From CAZXSK01 sp964642855 (lineage in GTDB: Bacteria > Planctomycetota > Phycisphaerae > SM23-33): DNA of 64,000 nucleotides. The notes beneath the pieces are model-generated. The model was given only the letters and a program-made list of their open reading frames with translations, was not told where the DNA came from and searched no databases. The stretch is from positions 15,889-79,888 of the forward strand of contig CAZXSK010000008.1 in NCBI GenBank assembly GCA_964642855.1, in the 5' to 3' direction. The first letter of the stretch is position 1. Each line of letters opens with the position of its first letter. Below, piece by piece: positions 53,501-61,986 of this stretch. The translations under genes were made by a program, and so were the position numbers.

Positions 53501-54038
53501 CAACACGGGCGGCCAGTGCTCCAAGGCGACGATGCGGGCCCAGGTGGCGAAGTTCGCTGCCGCGGGCAAGCCCGTGCCCAAGAAGGACCTGGGCATGATC
53601 GCCATGAGCTACGGCACGATCTACGTCGCCCAGATTGCGATGGGCGCCTCCGACGCCCAGGCCGTGCGAGCCATGCTCGAAGCCGAAAGCTACGACGGGC
53701 CCAGCCTGGTTATCGCCTACAGCCACTGCATCGCACACGGCATCCGCATGGACACCGGCTTCGATCAGCAGAAGCTGGCCGTCAACTGCGGCGCCTGGCC
53801 GCTGTACCGCTACGACCCGCGGCTGGTTGACGAGGGCAAGAACCCCCTGCAGCTGGACTCGAAGGACCCGACCGCTTCGTTCGAGGACTTCGCGTACAAC
53901 GAAACGCGGTTCAAGATGCTCGCCCAGAGCAAGCCCGAAGAGGCCAAACGCCTCCTCCAGCTTGGTCAGAAGGACATCGACAGCCGCTGGAACACCTACA
54001 AGCAGATGGCCGAGATGTCGTACGGGCCGTCGGCGTAA
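50511..54038 (+). CDS. nifJ: Pyruvate:ferredoxin (flavodoxin) oxidoreductase, single chain
   Basis: A 1175-residue enzyme that oxidatively decarboxylates pyruvate to acetyl-CoA, passing electrons to ferredoxin or flavodoxin; typical of anaerobes. Domains follow the one-chain order. The TPP pyrimidine-binding alpha part opens with AHKVNEVIAIYPITPSSPMGE. The gamma part is around 410-630. The ferredoxin-like part carries CIQCGKCSISCP and CTGCGLCVKACP. The TPP-binding beta part carries CAGCGETPY, GNATGCSSIYGG and the diphosphate site GGDGWAYDIGYGG. ATG 50511 (AAGGAA eight bases away) is preferred to ATG 50493. Confidence 0.95.
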   Translation: MSRRMAMMDGNQAVAHVAHKVNEVIAIYPITPSSPMGEHSDAWSAAGQRNIWGTIPMIAEMQAEGGAAAAVHGALQTGSLTTTFTASQGLLLMIPTLYKLAGELTPTCFHVSARSLACQALSIFGDHSDVMACRQTGAALLASGSVQEAMDLALVGSAASLESRLPFIHFFDGFRTSHEVSKVEELTPEDMKAMIDDDAVLAHRSRGLNPDQPVIRGTSQNPDVYFQGRESVNKYYDACPEIVQKCMDRFAKLVGREYNLFDYVGADDAETVVVLMGSGVETAHEAIDALTAQGEKVGLLKVRLYRPFSIRHFLGALPESVRKLVVLDRQKEPGATGEPLYLDVVDAVRDAGKSIEVLGGRYGLSSKEFTPAMVKACLETDRNHFTVGINDDVTSTSLDYDPSFSTETDDVVRAMFYGLGSDGTVGANKNSIKIIGEETDNYAQGYFVYDSKKAGAITVSHLRFGPRPIRSEYLVNEANFVACHQFVFLEKYDMLDSAVEGATFLLNAPYEADQVWEHLPRAVQQQIIDKKLKFYAINAYEVARQTGMGARINTIMQTCFFKLANVIPADEAIEKIKGAIKKTYGKKGQEIVRMNFAAVDQALENLHEIPVPDQATSEIEKPPVVSEKAPEFVRNVTATIMAGRGNELPVSAMPDDGTWPLGTTQWEKRNIALEIPVWDPDVCIQCGKCSISCPHATIRAKVYEPGKLDGAPETFKSADAKGKDFDGLKWTIQVAPEDCTGCGLCVKACPAKNKSEPERKAINMEEQMPLRQSEAENYEFFLDLPDYDRAKLNLRTIKGSQLCQPLFEYSGACAGCGETPYVKLLTQLFGDRAIIGNATGCSSIYGGNLPTTPYTTNGDGRGPAWNNSLFEDNAEFSFGFRLTLDKRKEYACELLAAMKDKVGADLAEGILGGVSAKDEPGIAQQRQRVAQLREKLSGDSDSQARQLLSVADSLVHKSVWALGGDGWAYDIGYGGLDHVLASGRDMNVLVLDTQVYSNTGGQCSKATMRAQVAKFAAAGKPVPKKDLGMIAMSYGTIYVAQIAMGASDAQAVRAMLEAESYDGPSLVIAYSHCIAHGIRMDTGFDQQKLAVNCGAWPLYRYDPRLVDEGKNPLQLDSKDPTASFEDFAYNETRFKMLAQSKPEEAKRLLQLGQKDIDSRWNTYKQMAEMSYGPSA

Positions 54039-54084
54039 CCAGCGGACCCGGGGCGCAACCCCGTCCCGGTGAAAGCAGCAACTC

Positions 54085-54123
54085 CCGCCCCTGTCGGCAC
54101 CCGCCGGCGGGGGCGTTCTCTTT
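54085..54123 (+). terminator. Terminator after the pyruvate:ferredoxin oxidoreductase
   Basis: Stem CGCCCC/GGGGCG with a GC-rich loop is followed by TTCTCTTT, about 50 bases after the stop. Confidence 0.5.
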
Positions 54124-54235
54124 GCGCTTCTCCACCAGATACAAAGCCGGCCGGCAACGTCACTCCCTGCTCAAGCGAGCCCGCGGCTTGTCCGATACAG
54201 AATCGGAAGCAGACCCGCAGACCAGGGAGCAAGGT

Positions 54236-54994
54236 GTGCCCGTAGCTGCCAGCAACATGCAGATGATCTCCGGCCAGGAGATCGTCGACACGCTCGCCCA
54301 GATCGTCAGCACGCGCGCGGAGGTAATCGTCACCTTCCGCCGAGCCAACACCTGGCAGAGCATACGCGGCAAGGCCGCCGACGCCCGGGGGGACACGTTC
54401 ATCGCCGTCATCCCCGACAGCCACGACGCCGGCCAGTACCTCAGAGACAACACCGACGTGGGCGTCAGCTTCACGATCGGCAGCCGCAAGTTCCTGTTCG
54501 CCTCCACCGTCCAGGAGCAGCTCGTGCTCCCCGAGGAGAACGAAGTACGCTACTTCGCGATTTCCCTGTCCGTGCCCGACGAGGTCCAGCGGATCGAACG
54601 TCGGCGGGCGGTGCGGGGGAACATCCCTCCCGAGGAGATCGTGCGGGCGTCATTCTGGCCGGGCGGCGTGGGCAACAAGCCCGGCAAGCTCGACCCGTCG
54701 CGCCCGACGTGGGCGGGGAAGGTCACCGACCTGAGCGTCGGCGGGTTCCAGGTACGCACCCATGCCGTCGCGACCACCTTCTTCGAAACCAACGACATCG
54801 TCGGCGTGAGCCTGTCCTTCGAGGCGGTCGGAAAGGCCGTGCCCGTCAACGCAGCCGTCTGCCACTGCCAGCTGGAGGGCAACGGCATGGCGCTGATGGG
54901 CTTCCAGTTCATCGACCTGGATTCCTCGCCGGAAGGCCTGCTGGCGCTGCAACTGATCGGCGAAAAGGTCCGCGAGTACGTCGACCGCACCTGA
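54236..54994 (+). CDS. PilZ-domain protein (probable c-di-GMP receptor, YcgR-like)
   Basis: A 252-residue cytoplasmic protein. The N-terminal half (about 10-115) resembles the YcgR-N/flagellar-brake-type beta domain. The C-terminal half is PilZ with both c-di-GMP-binding motifs: RRRAVR (RxxxR type, near residue 122) and DLSVGG (D/NxSxxG). These bind c-di-GMP and often regulate motility or exopolysaccharide. GTG 54236 has GGGAG six bases upstream; ATG 54257 is an alternative. It converges on the sulfatase gene, leaving 8 bases. A link to the polysaccharide locus is possible but not shown. Confidence 0.83.
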   Translation: MPVAASNMQMISGQEIVDTLAQIVSTRAEVIVTFRRANTWQSIRGKAADARGDTFIAVIPDSHDAGQYLRDNTDVGVSFTIGSRKFLFASTVQEQLVLPEENEVRYFAISLSVPDEVQRIERRRAVRGNIPPEEIVRASFWPGGVGNKPGKLDPSRPTWAGKVTDLSVGGFQVRTHAVATTFFETNDIVGVSLSFEAVGKAVPVNAAVCHCQLEGNGMALMGFQFIDLDSSPEGLLALQLIGEKVREYVDRT

Positions 54995-55002
54995 CGCCCG
55001 AA

Positions 55003-56475
55003 TCACTCGCTCAGATCGGGCAGGTCCACCTCATCACCGGTGCTCTCCTGCCATCGCAGAATCCGCCCCGAAAGCTCCGACATGATCCCCCTGTGCTTCG
55101 CGCAACCGGCGAGGTTTCGCGTCTCGCCCGGGTCACTGCTGAGATCGTACAGCTCGTGCTCGCCGCGGGTCGACCACGTGAACTTCCAGCCGCTTGGCGT
55201 CACCACCGTCCGCACCGGATCACGCATCGCCTCGACCAGCTCCCCCTCGTCGGCGACCTCGAGCATGGAGTCCCGCAGCTGCACCGAGCCGATCCGGTCG
55301 CCGAAACCGTTGTTGTTGCCCTGCCACTCGATGACCACCTCGGTTTCCGGCCGGCCTTCGCGCTCCAGCACCGGCCGCAGGGTCTGGCCCTGCAGTTCCG
55401 GCGGACAGGCCTGGCCCATGTAGTCCAGCAGCGTGGGCACCAGGTCGATCTGGCTGACCGGGCTCTGCATGCCGAGCCCCCGCGACTGGCCGGGGGTCTT
55501 CACCAACAGGGGCACGCGCACCGCCTCCTCGAACTGCACGCACTTGGCCAGCAGACGATGGCTGCCCATCATGTCGCCATGGTCCGAGGTGTACACGATC
55601 AACGTGTCATCGAGCTGGCCGGTCTCGTCGAGAGCGGCGAGAATCCGCCCGAAATGCGTATCCACCAGCGAACAGAGGCCCCAGTATCGGGCGATGATCT
55701 CGCGCCAGCCCCGCTCGCCGGAGAGATCCACACCCTCGAACCCGTCGGTGCAGTAGGCATGCGACATCGCCCTCGCCTTGAGAGGCTGGTCCTCCCCGGG
55801 CGGCGAGTCGAAATTGCCCGGCAGGGGTACCTCGTCGGGGTCGTACTGACCGTCACGCGGGCCGAAGAACGGCATGTGAGGCTCGAAGAAGTTCACCGTG
55901 AGCATCCACGGCCGGGATGCGTTCCGGCGGATGAACCGCGACGCCTGCTCACCCAGGAACGCAGGCTTGGACAGGTCCTCGGGCAGCCGGGCTGCGGCGT
56001 GCCGGTCGAACGCGTTGCCCTCGCCCGGCGTCTGCCCGCGCTCCACCAGCCAGTGGTGATACTCGCTGCGGGCGTCGCGGTCGCGGCCTTGGCTGTAATG
56101 GCCGCGGTAGGCGTCGTCGATGGCGACCCACTCGTCGAAACCGTGCTGACGGAAGATCTCGTCGCCCAGATGCCACTTGCCCATGTACGCGGTGACGTAC
56201 TGCCCGCCGTCGAGCATCTCCGGGATGCACGGCACGTCGGCGGGGAGCGGAATGTTGTTCTCCACGCAGCCGTTGGTGTGCGGGTACAGGCCCGTCATCA
56301 GCGAGCTTCGCGAGGGCGTGCACACCGGCTGGGTCACGTAGGCCTGCTCGAAGGCGGTAGACCGCCCCGCAAGGCGATCGAGATTGGGCGTCTCGATACG
56401 GTCGTTGCCGTAGCAGCCCAGCGTGTCCCATCGCTGCTCGTCAGTGAATACGAATAGTACGTTTGGGCGCGACAT
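55003..56475 (-). CDS. Sulfatase (type I, formylglycine-dependent)
   Basis: A 490-residue alkaline-phosphatase-superfamily sulfatase. The start MSRPNVLFVFTDEQRWDTLGCYG carries the metal ligands. CTPSRSSLMTG (Cys52, Arg56) is the signature converted to formylglycine. KWHLGDE and IVYTSDHGDMMGSH supply further metal ligands. No signal peptide is visible, so it acts in the cytoplasm or is exported by another route. Such enzymes remove sulfate from sulfated glycans or aryl sulfates; no anaerobic maturase is in the window. Confidence 0.9.
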   Translation of the reverse strand: MSRPNVLFVFTDEQRWDTLGCYGNDRIETPNLDRLAGRSTAFEQAYVTQPVCTPSRSSLMTGLYPHTNGCVENNIPLPADVPCIPEMLDGGQYVTAYMGKWHLGDEIFRQHGFDEWVAIDDAYRGHYSQGRDRDARSEYHHWLVERGQTPGEGNAFDRHAAARLPEDLSKPAFLGEQASRFIRRNASRPWMLTVNFFEPHMPFFGPRDGQYDPDEVPLPGNFDSPPGEDQPLKARAMSHAYCTDGFEGVDLSGERGWREIIARYWGLCSLVDTHFGRILAALDETGQLDDTLIVYTSDHGDMMGSHRLLAKCVQFEEAVRVPLLVKTPGQSRGLGMQSPVSQIDLVPTLLDYMGQACPPELQGQTLRPVLEREGRPETEVVIEWQGNNNGFGDRIGSVQLRDSMLEVADEGELVEAMRDPVRTVVTPSGWKFTWSTRGEHELYDLSSDPGETRNLAGCAKHRGIMSELSGRILRWQESTGDEVDLPDLSE

Positions 56476-56557
56476 GGTCCCTCCGGTATACGTCAGAAAC
56501 CCCCGCCGGTCAACCGATCCGCCAGCCCTGACAGCCCCCCCCGCGATCCCGGCATGC

Positions 56558-58327
56558 CTACATCTGCTCGAGCGTCTCGATGCCCAGAAGACCCAGCCCC
56601 GTCGATATCGTCCGCGCTGTCAGGTCGCACAAGGCCAGTCGGCTGGCGCGCCGGGCGTCGGAATCCGCCTTCAGCACGGGACAGTTCTCGTAGAAGCCCA
56701 TGAACGCCCCGGCCAGGTCGAACAGGTACCCGCACAGCACGTGGGGCGTGCAGTCGGCTGCGACGGTCTCGATCGCCTCGGGCAGCCGGGCCAGGATCAA
56801 TGCAAGCCCCCGCTCGGCCGGGTGGTCCAGCGAAATGTCAGCCGCGTCGACGCTGTCCAGCCCGCCCTTGCGGTAGATGCTCCGCACGCGGGCGTAGGCG
56901 TACTGCATGTACGGTGCGGTGTTGCCCTCCAGCGAGAGCATCTTGCCCCAGCTGAAGACGTAATCGCTCGCGCGATTCTGCGAGAGGTCGGCATACTTGA
57001 CCGCACCGATTCCCACGGCCTCGGCGATGCGTCCACGCCGGTCGGCGGGGAGGTCGGGGTTCTTGTCATCCACGAGCTGCCGCGCCCGCCGGACCGCTTC
57101 GTCCAGCAGGTCGGCCAGCTTGACCGTCCCGCCCTGGCGGGTCTTGAACGGCCTGCCGTCCTCGCCGAGCATCATCCCGAAGGGCACGTGCTCCAGCGAG
57201 ATCTCCTCGCCGACGAACCCCGCCTTGCGTGCGACGCTGAACACCTGCTGGAAGTGCAGGCTCTGGCGGGCGTCGACCACGTACAGCACGCGGTCGGCGT
57301 TCAGCTCGCGGGCGCGATGGCGCAGGGCGGCGAGGTCGGTGGTGGCATACAGGTAGCCCCCGCCGGTCTTCTGAATGATCACCGGCAGCGGGTCGCCTTC
57401 CTTGTTCGTGAACTCGTCGAGAAACACCACGCGGGCGCCCTGGCTTTCGGCCAGCAGGCCCCGGGCGTCGAGCTCCTCGACGATCCTCGGCAGGTCGTCG
57501 TTGTAGGCGCTCTCGCCGCGAACGTCGTCCCGCGTGAGCTTCGTGCCGAGACGGTCGCAGACAGCCTGGGCGTGCTGCAGCGAATGCTCCCGGACGATCT
57601 CCCAGAGCTTCAGCACGCGCGGGTCACCGGACTGGAGCTTCACGACATACTCGCGGGCCTTGTCGGCGAAGCCCGGGTCCTCGTCAAACCGGACCTTCGC
57701 CCTACGGTAGAACTCCTCCATGTCGCCGATTTCGCCGGCCTCGGTGAACTCGAACTTCCCGCCATCCGCGGCGTCGGCCTCGGTGAACACGTCGAACTGC
57801 TCTTCCATGTAGGCGGTGAGCATTCCGAACTGCGTGCCCCAATCGCCCACGTGGTTCTGTCGGGCGACGTCGTGGCCGGTGAATTCCAGAACGCGGGACA
57901 GCGCGTCGCCGATGATCGTCGAGCGGAGATGCCCGACGTGCATTTCCTTGGCGAGATTCGGGGCGCAGTAGTCCACGACAACCGTCTCGGGCTTCTCCGG
58001 CTGGGCGACGCCGAGCTTCTGGTCGGAAACGCAGCCTTGCAGGAGGTCCGCCAGGAAATCCGGTCGAAGGGTGATGTTGATGAACCCGGGACCGGCGACT
58101 TCGACCTTCTCGGCCAGGTCGGCAACGTCCAGGGCGTCGACGACCTTGCCTGCCAGCTCGCGGGGGTTGGTCTTGAGCTTCTTCGCAGCGGCCATGCATC
58201 CGTTGGCCTGGTAGTCGCCGAAGTCGGGACGGGTGGACGGGCCCACCAGCGCGGGAGTGTCTTCGGGGGCCCCTGCAGCGACCAGCGCCTCGCGGACGCG
58301 ACGGTCGAGCTCGCGTCGGAGGTTCAC
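56558..58327 (-). CDS. argS: Arginyl-tRNA synthetase
   Basis: A 589-residue class I synthetase that charges tRNA(Arg). The N-terminal additional domain (about 1-110) includes DFGDYQANGCMAAAKKL. The ATP site has the HIGH motif as HVGH (NLAKEMHVGHLRSTIIGD). The KMSKS loop is replaced by the ArgS form FKTRQGGTVKLADLLDEA. The anticodon-binding DALR domain ends the protein. Its ATG (58327) overlaps the stop of the small gene upstream by four bases, so the two are translationally coupled. Confidence 0.95.
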   Translation of the reverse strand: MNLRRELDRRVREALVAAGAPEDTPALVGPSTRPDFGDYQANGCMAAAKKLKTNPRELAGKVVDALDVADLAEKVEVAGPGFINITLRPDFLADLLQGCVSDQKLGVAQPEKPETVVVDYCAPNLAKEMHVGHLRSTIIGDALSRVLEFTGHDVARQNHVGDWGTQFGMLTAYMEEQFDVFTEADAADGGKFEFTEAGEIGDMEEFYRRAKVRFDEDPGFADKAREYVVKLQSGDPRVLKLWEIVREHSLQHAQAVCDRLGTKLTRDDVRGESAYNDDLPRIVEELDARGLLAESQGARVVFLDEFTNKEGDPLPVIIQKTGGGYLYATTDLAALRHRARELNADRVLYVVDARQSLHFQQVFSVARKAGFVGEEISLEHVPFGMMLGEDGRPFKTRQGGTVKLADLLDEAVRRARQLVDDKNPDLPADRRGRIAEAVGIGAVKYADLSQNRASDYVFSWGKMLSLEGNTAPYMQYAYARVRSIYRKGGLDSVDAADISLDHPAERGLALILARLPEAIETVAADCTPHVLCGYLFDLAGAFMGFYENCPVLKADSDARRASRLALCDLTARTISTGLGLLGIETLEQM

Positions 58328-58647
58328 TCCTGGCCCTCCCCGCCCTCGTCCCGGGGGGCGGGCTTGTGCTTCTCGCCGAGAGTCACGTCGATCGTGCCGT
58401 CGGTGAGGATTTCCACGTCGGCGTCGATTCCCTTGAGGTCGAGATGCCGCACCACGATGCGCGCGACCATGGGCACCTTCATGCCCATCGCCTTGGCGAG
58501 GTTCCGCGGAGCGAAGCGGAAGTCAGCCGGCTTGCCCGTGGGATACGAGCGAAACCATTTCGGGCCGATCAGCGGACAGGGATCGAAGCTCTTGTGAATC
58601 GCCTTGACGAAGCGTTCGGTCAGCTTCTCGTGCATCTCCCCGGCCAT
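58324..58647 (-). CDS. Small protein resembling a free-standing ArgS N-terminal domain
   Basis: A 107-residue cytoplasmic protein of unrecorded function. Its residues from NLAKAMGMK to TIDVTL (about 48-89) align without gaps over 42 positions with the additional domain of the adjacent ArgS (AAAKKLKTN … FINITL). Thirteen identities are visible, including VV, LD, VE and the final TL. The N-terminal 45 residues (DPCPLIGPKWF) are not similar. It overlaps argS by four bases (ATGA) and follows rsfS by three. A link to tRNA or ribosome function is inferred from neighbours. Confidence 0.65.
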   Translation of the reverse strand: MAGEMHEKLTERFVKAIHKSFDPCPLIGPKWFRSYPTGKPADFRFAPRNLAKAMGMKVPMVARIVVRHLDLKGIDADVEILTDGTIDVTLGEKHKPAPRDEGGEGQE

Positions 58648-58650
58648 GGG

Positions 58651-59064
58651 TCACTCTCCCGGTTTGGGTTGGGTCTCTTGCTGTTCGGGCTGGCTGGGAT
58701 GCCAGTCCACGCGGGGCGATTCGCCCCAGATCAGTTCCAGGTCGTAATACCGCCGATGCTCCTGGTCGAACAGGTGCACGACGACGTCGACGAAGTCCAT
58801 GACGATCCAGTGGCCGGTGTCCTGGCCGGCGATGTGCCAGACCTTCTGGCCGATTTTCCTGCCGTGGGCCTTGATGTCGTCGGCGATGGATCGCATCTGA
58901 CGATTCGAGGTGCCAGTGGCGATCACGAAGTAATCCGTGACCGGACTGACACCTCGAAGGTCGAGAATCAATATGTCTTCGGCGTTGGAATCGTCTGCGA
59001 TTCTCGCCGCACCGATGGCCAGTTCCCGAGCTTCTTCGTTCTGCCTGGGTTTCTTCCTGGCCAC
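58651..59064 (-). CDS. rsfS: Ribosomal silencing factor RsfS
   Basis: A 137-residue protein of the RsfS/Iojap family, which binds ribosomal protein uL14 and blocks subunit joining under starvation. Signature elements: AEDILILDLRGVSPVTDYFVI, ATGTSNRQMRSIAD, QDTGHWIVMDFVDVVVHLFD and YYDLELIWG. It starts 12 bases after the pyrophosphatase stop and is followed by the small protein and argS, giving a four-gene operon hppA-rsfS-small gene-argS. Confidence 0.93.
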   Translation of the reverse strand: MARKKPRQNEEARELAIGAARIADDSNAEDILILDLRGVSPVTDYFVIATGTSNRQMRSIADDIKAHGRKIGQKVWHIAGQDTGHWIVMDFVDVVVHLFDQEHRRYYDLELIWGESPRVDWHPSQPEQQETQPKPGE

Positions 59065-59076
59065 GGGGATCGCTCC

Positions 59077-61728
59077 TTAGTTGATGCCCAGCAGGGAGCC
59101 GATCTGCGGAGCGAACTTGACGATCAAGCCGGCGAAGACCACGCTGACCATGCTCATCAGCTTGATGAGAATGTTCAGCGACGGGCCGGAGGTGTCCTTG
59201 AACGGGTCACCCACGGTATCGCCGACGACGGCAGCCTTGTGGGCGTCGGAGCCCTTGCCGCCGTGCGCGCCGGTTTCGATGTACTTCTTGGCGTTGTCCC
59301 ACGCCCCGCCGGCATTGGCCATGAAGATCGCCACGGCGAATCCGCTGGCCAGGCCGCCCGCAAGCAGGCCCAGCACGCCGGCGACGTCGAGCACCAGCCC
59401 GACAACGATGGGCACGATGATCGCCAGCAGCGACGGCAGGACCATCTCACGCTGGGCACCGGCCGTGGAAATCGCCACGCACTTGGCGTATTCCGGCGTG
59501 GCCTTGCCTTCCAGGATGCCGGGGATGTCCTTGAACTGGCGACGGACCTCGTTGACCATGGCCATTGCGGCCCGGCCGACGGCCTTCATCGTCATCGCCG
59601 AGAACAGGAACACCAGCAGCACGCCCGAGAAGATGCCGCACAGGACCTTCGGGTTCATCAGGTTCACCCCGTAGTAGTCCATGTACTGTCGCAGCGAGGC
59701 CTTGCTCGCCAGCACGCCCTCGTACCGCTTGCCGTTGATCATCACTTTCATGACGTCGGTATCGGGGTCGATGGATGTGACGGTGGCGGCCACTTCCTTG
59801 CCCGCGGCCAGTTCGGTATCTCTCTCCTTGGGCCCGGAGAGGGTCAGGAGGACGTCGTAGTTGCTTTCCTTGTCGCCGGGCTCGAACTTGACGGCCAGCT
59901 TGCTGGCCTTCTTGTCCAGAACGATCGCCTTGCCGGCATAGATTTCGGGGCCTTCGTGCTTGGTGACGACGGCAGCCCGGCCTTCGCGGACGAGCCCGAT
60001 CCGGACTTCCTCGACGTAGGCAGCCAGCAGCGCCAGGGCGGTCAGGGCGGCCGATCCGATCGCAAAGCCCTTGCCCACCGCGGCGGTGGTGTTGCCCAGC
60101 GAGTCCAGCGCGTCGGTGCGTTCGCGAACCCCGGGGTCCTGTCCGGTCATTTCGGCGTTGCCGCCGGCGTTGTCGGCGATGGGGCCGTAGGCATCGGTCG
60201 CCAGGGTGATTCCCAGCGTCGCGAGCATGCCGACCGCGGCGATGCCCACGCCGTAGAGCCCCAGCAGCGTGCTGCCCCAGCCGCCGGCCAGCGAGTACGC
60301 AAGCATGATGGCGACCATCACGGTCAGCAGGCTCATCCAGGTGGACTTCATGCCTTCGGCGATGCCCGAGATCATCACGGTAGCCGCACCGGTCTCGGCG
60401 TTCTCCGAGACCTCCCGGGTGGGCCTGAAGTCATAGGACGTGTAGTACTCGGTGGCCTTGCCGATGACGATGCCCGCGAGCATGCCGACGACGATGGCAC
60501 CCCACACGCCCAGCCAGTTGACCTGGTCCATCCCGCCCAGCAGGAAGTAGCACACGCCCAGCGCGGCGACGACGATCAGGCCCGACGCGCCGAACACGCC
60601 CAGGTTCAGGGCGCCCATCAGCTGCTTCATCGAGGCGCCTTCCTTGCAGCGGACGAGGTAGATGCCCACGATCGACAGAACAATGCCGATACCGGCCAGC
60701 ACCATCGGGGCCGCGAGGAACTTCATCGCCTCCTCGATGCCGTAGCCCATCGACACGGCTGCCGAAACGCCCAATGCTGCCGTGGCGAGAATCGAGCCGC
60801 AGTAGGATTCGTACAGGTCGGCACCCATGCCGGCTACGTCACCGACGTTGTCGCCGACGTTGTCGGCGATGGTCGCGGGGTTGCGGGGGTCGTCTTCGGG
60901 GATGCCCGCTTCGACCTTGCCCACCAGGTCGGCGCCGACGTCAGCCGCCTTGGTATAGATGCCGCCGCCCACGCGGGCGAACAACGCCTGGGACGAGGCA
61001 CCCATGCCGAAGGTCAGCATGACGACGGTGATTTCAACGAGGTCCATACCCTTGAAGATCCACACGTCGTTGGAGCTGAGAATCGTCAGGCCGATGAACC
61101 AGCCGCAGATGTCGACCAGGCCGAAGCCCACGACGACCAGGCCCATGACCGCCCCGGCCCGGAAGGCGACCTGCAGGCCGCGGTTGAGGCCTTCCTTGGC
61201 GCCCTGGGTGGTTCGGTTGGATGCCAGCGTCGCGGTCTTCATGCCAAGCCAGCCGCACAGGGCACTGAAGAACCCGCCCGTGAGGAAGGCCACGAAGACG
61301 ATGCGGTGCTGGACGTGGAAGACCCAGCCCATGACGTACAGCAAGGCTGCGACGACCACGAAGAACACGGCGACGACCTTGTACTGTCGCCGGAGATACG
61401 CAAGCGCGCCGTCGGTGACGTGGCCGGCGATTTCCTGCATCTTCTCATCGCCCGGATTGGCGGCCTTGACCTGCTTGTAGAAGATCATGGCGAAGATCAG
61501 CGCGAGAATCGCACCGGCCGGGGCAATCCACCAGACGGCGGGGATCTTGTCCAGCGTCGGGGCCAGTCCATCTTCCTCGGCCAGCGTCGCGAGACCGGCG
61601 GCGTTGGGGTCGGGGGTGTTGGGATCCTGGGCGATGGCGGGGGACGCGATCAACGCGACCACTCCAAGGGCCATCAGGGTCACCAGGGCGCCTCGGCGGC
61701 TGTGGAGATACCTCTGCAGGGTCGTCAC
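59077..61728 (-). CDS. hppA: Membrane-bound ion-translocating pyrophosphatase, K+-dependent type, with large insertion
   Basis: An 883-residue integral enzyme that couples pyrophosphate hydrolysis to H+ or Na+ pumping. GTG 61728 has AAGGAG eight bases upstream and starts a cleavable-type signal peptide (…ASPAIAQDP). Sixteen or so helices follow. The PPi/Mg site DVGADLVGKVEAGIPEDDPR and DNVGDNVGD and the late GDTVGDPFKDTSGP are intact. The motif GNTTAAVGK has Ala where K+-independent forms have Lys, so K+ dependence is inferred. Unusually, about 110 soluble residues (about 575-684, roughly 59680-60006) are inserted between AAYVEEV and VNLMNPKVL, where relatives have a short loop. Confidence 0.92.
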   Translation of the reverse strand: MTTLQRYLHSRRGALVTLMALGVVALIASPAIAQDPNTPDPNAAGLATLAEEDGLAPTLDKIPAVWWIAPAGAILALIFAMIFYKQVKAANPGDEKMQEIAGHVTDGALAYLRRQYKVVAVFFVVVAALLYVMGWVFHVQHRIVFVAFLTGGFFSALCGWLGMKTATLASNRTTQGAKEGLNRGLQVAFRAGAVMGLVVVGFGLVDICGWFIGLTILSSNDVWIFKGMDLVEITVVMLTFGMGASSQALFARVGGGIYTKAADVGADLVGKVEAGIPEDDPRNPATIADNVGDNVGDVAGMGADLYESYCGSILATAALGVSAAVSMGYGIEEAMKFLAAPMVLAGIGIVLSIVGIYLVRCKEGASMKQLMGALNLGVFGASGLIVVAALGVCYFLLGGMDQVNWLGVWGAIVVGMLAGIVIGKATEYYTSYDFRPTREVSENAETGAATVMISGIAEGMKSTWMSLLTVMVAIMLAYSLAGGWGSTLLGLYGVGIAAVGMLATLGITLATDAYGPIADNAGGNAEMTGQDPGVRERTDALDSLGNTTAAVGKGFAIGSAALTALALLAAYVEEVRIGLVREGRAAVVTKHEGPEIYAGKAIVLDKKASKLAVKFEPGDKESNYDVLLTLSGPKERDTELAAGKEVAATVTSIDPDTDVMKVMINGKRYEGVLASKASLRQYMDYYGVNLMNPKVLCGIFSGVLLVFLFSAMTMKAVGRAAMAMVNEVRRQFKDIPGILEGKATPEYAKCVAISTAGAQREMVLPSLLAIIVPIVVGLVLDVAGVLGLLAGGLASGFAVAIFMANAGGAWDNAKKYIETGAHGGKGSDAHKAAVVGDTVGDPFKDTSGPSLNILIKLMSMVSVVFAGLIVKFAPQIGSLLGIN

Positions 61729-61986
61729 GGTGTGGCTCCTTTTGGGGGTTCGTACAGGGATACCGGTATAGATCGTCCTCGCCCGCGGCGAGGGAGCATA
61801 CGGGGGATCTTCGTCGGGAACGTCCAGCCTGGAGTTTCCTGGTTGCGATGTCGTGGCATGCAGGGATTCGTCTGTCAGGGGGTCACCGACCTGGCAGGCC
61901 GATGCGAAACCCTCGATCCTTCCCAGACCGGCCGCATCGCCGGACACGCCAGCCTGGACAGAGCCTTCGACAACCGCGGGCCTTCG

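Noticed and set aside
50145..53738. A 1197-codon minus-strand open frame antisense to the pyruvate:ferredoxin oxidoreductase
   Set aside because: Shadow of a strongly conserved gene; repetitive Leu/Asp/Gly/Arg content without motifs.
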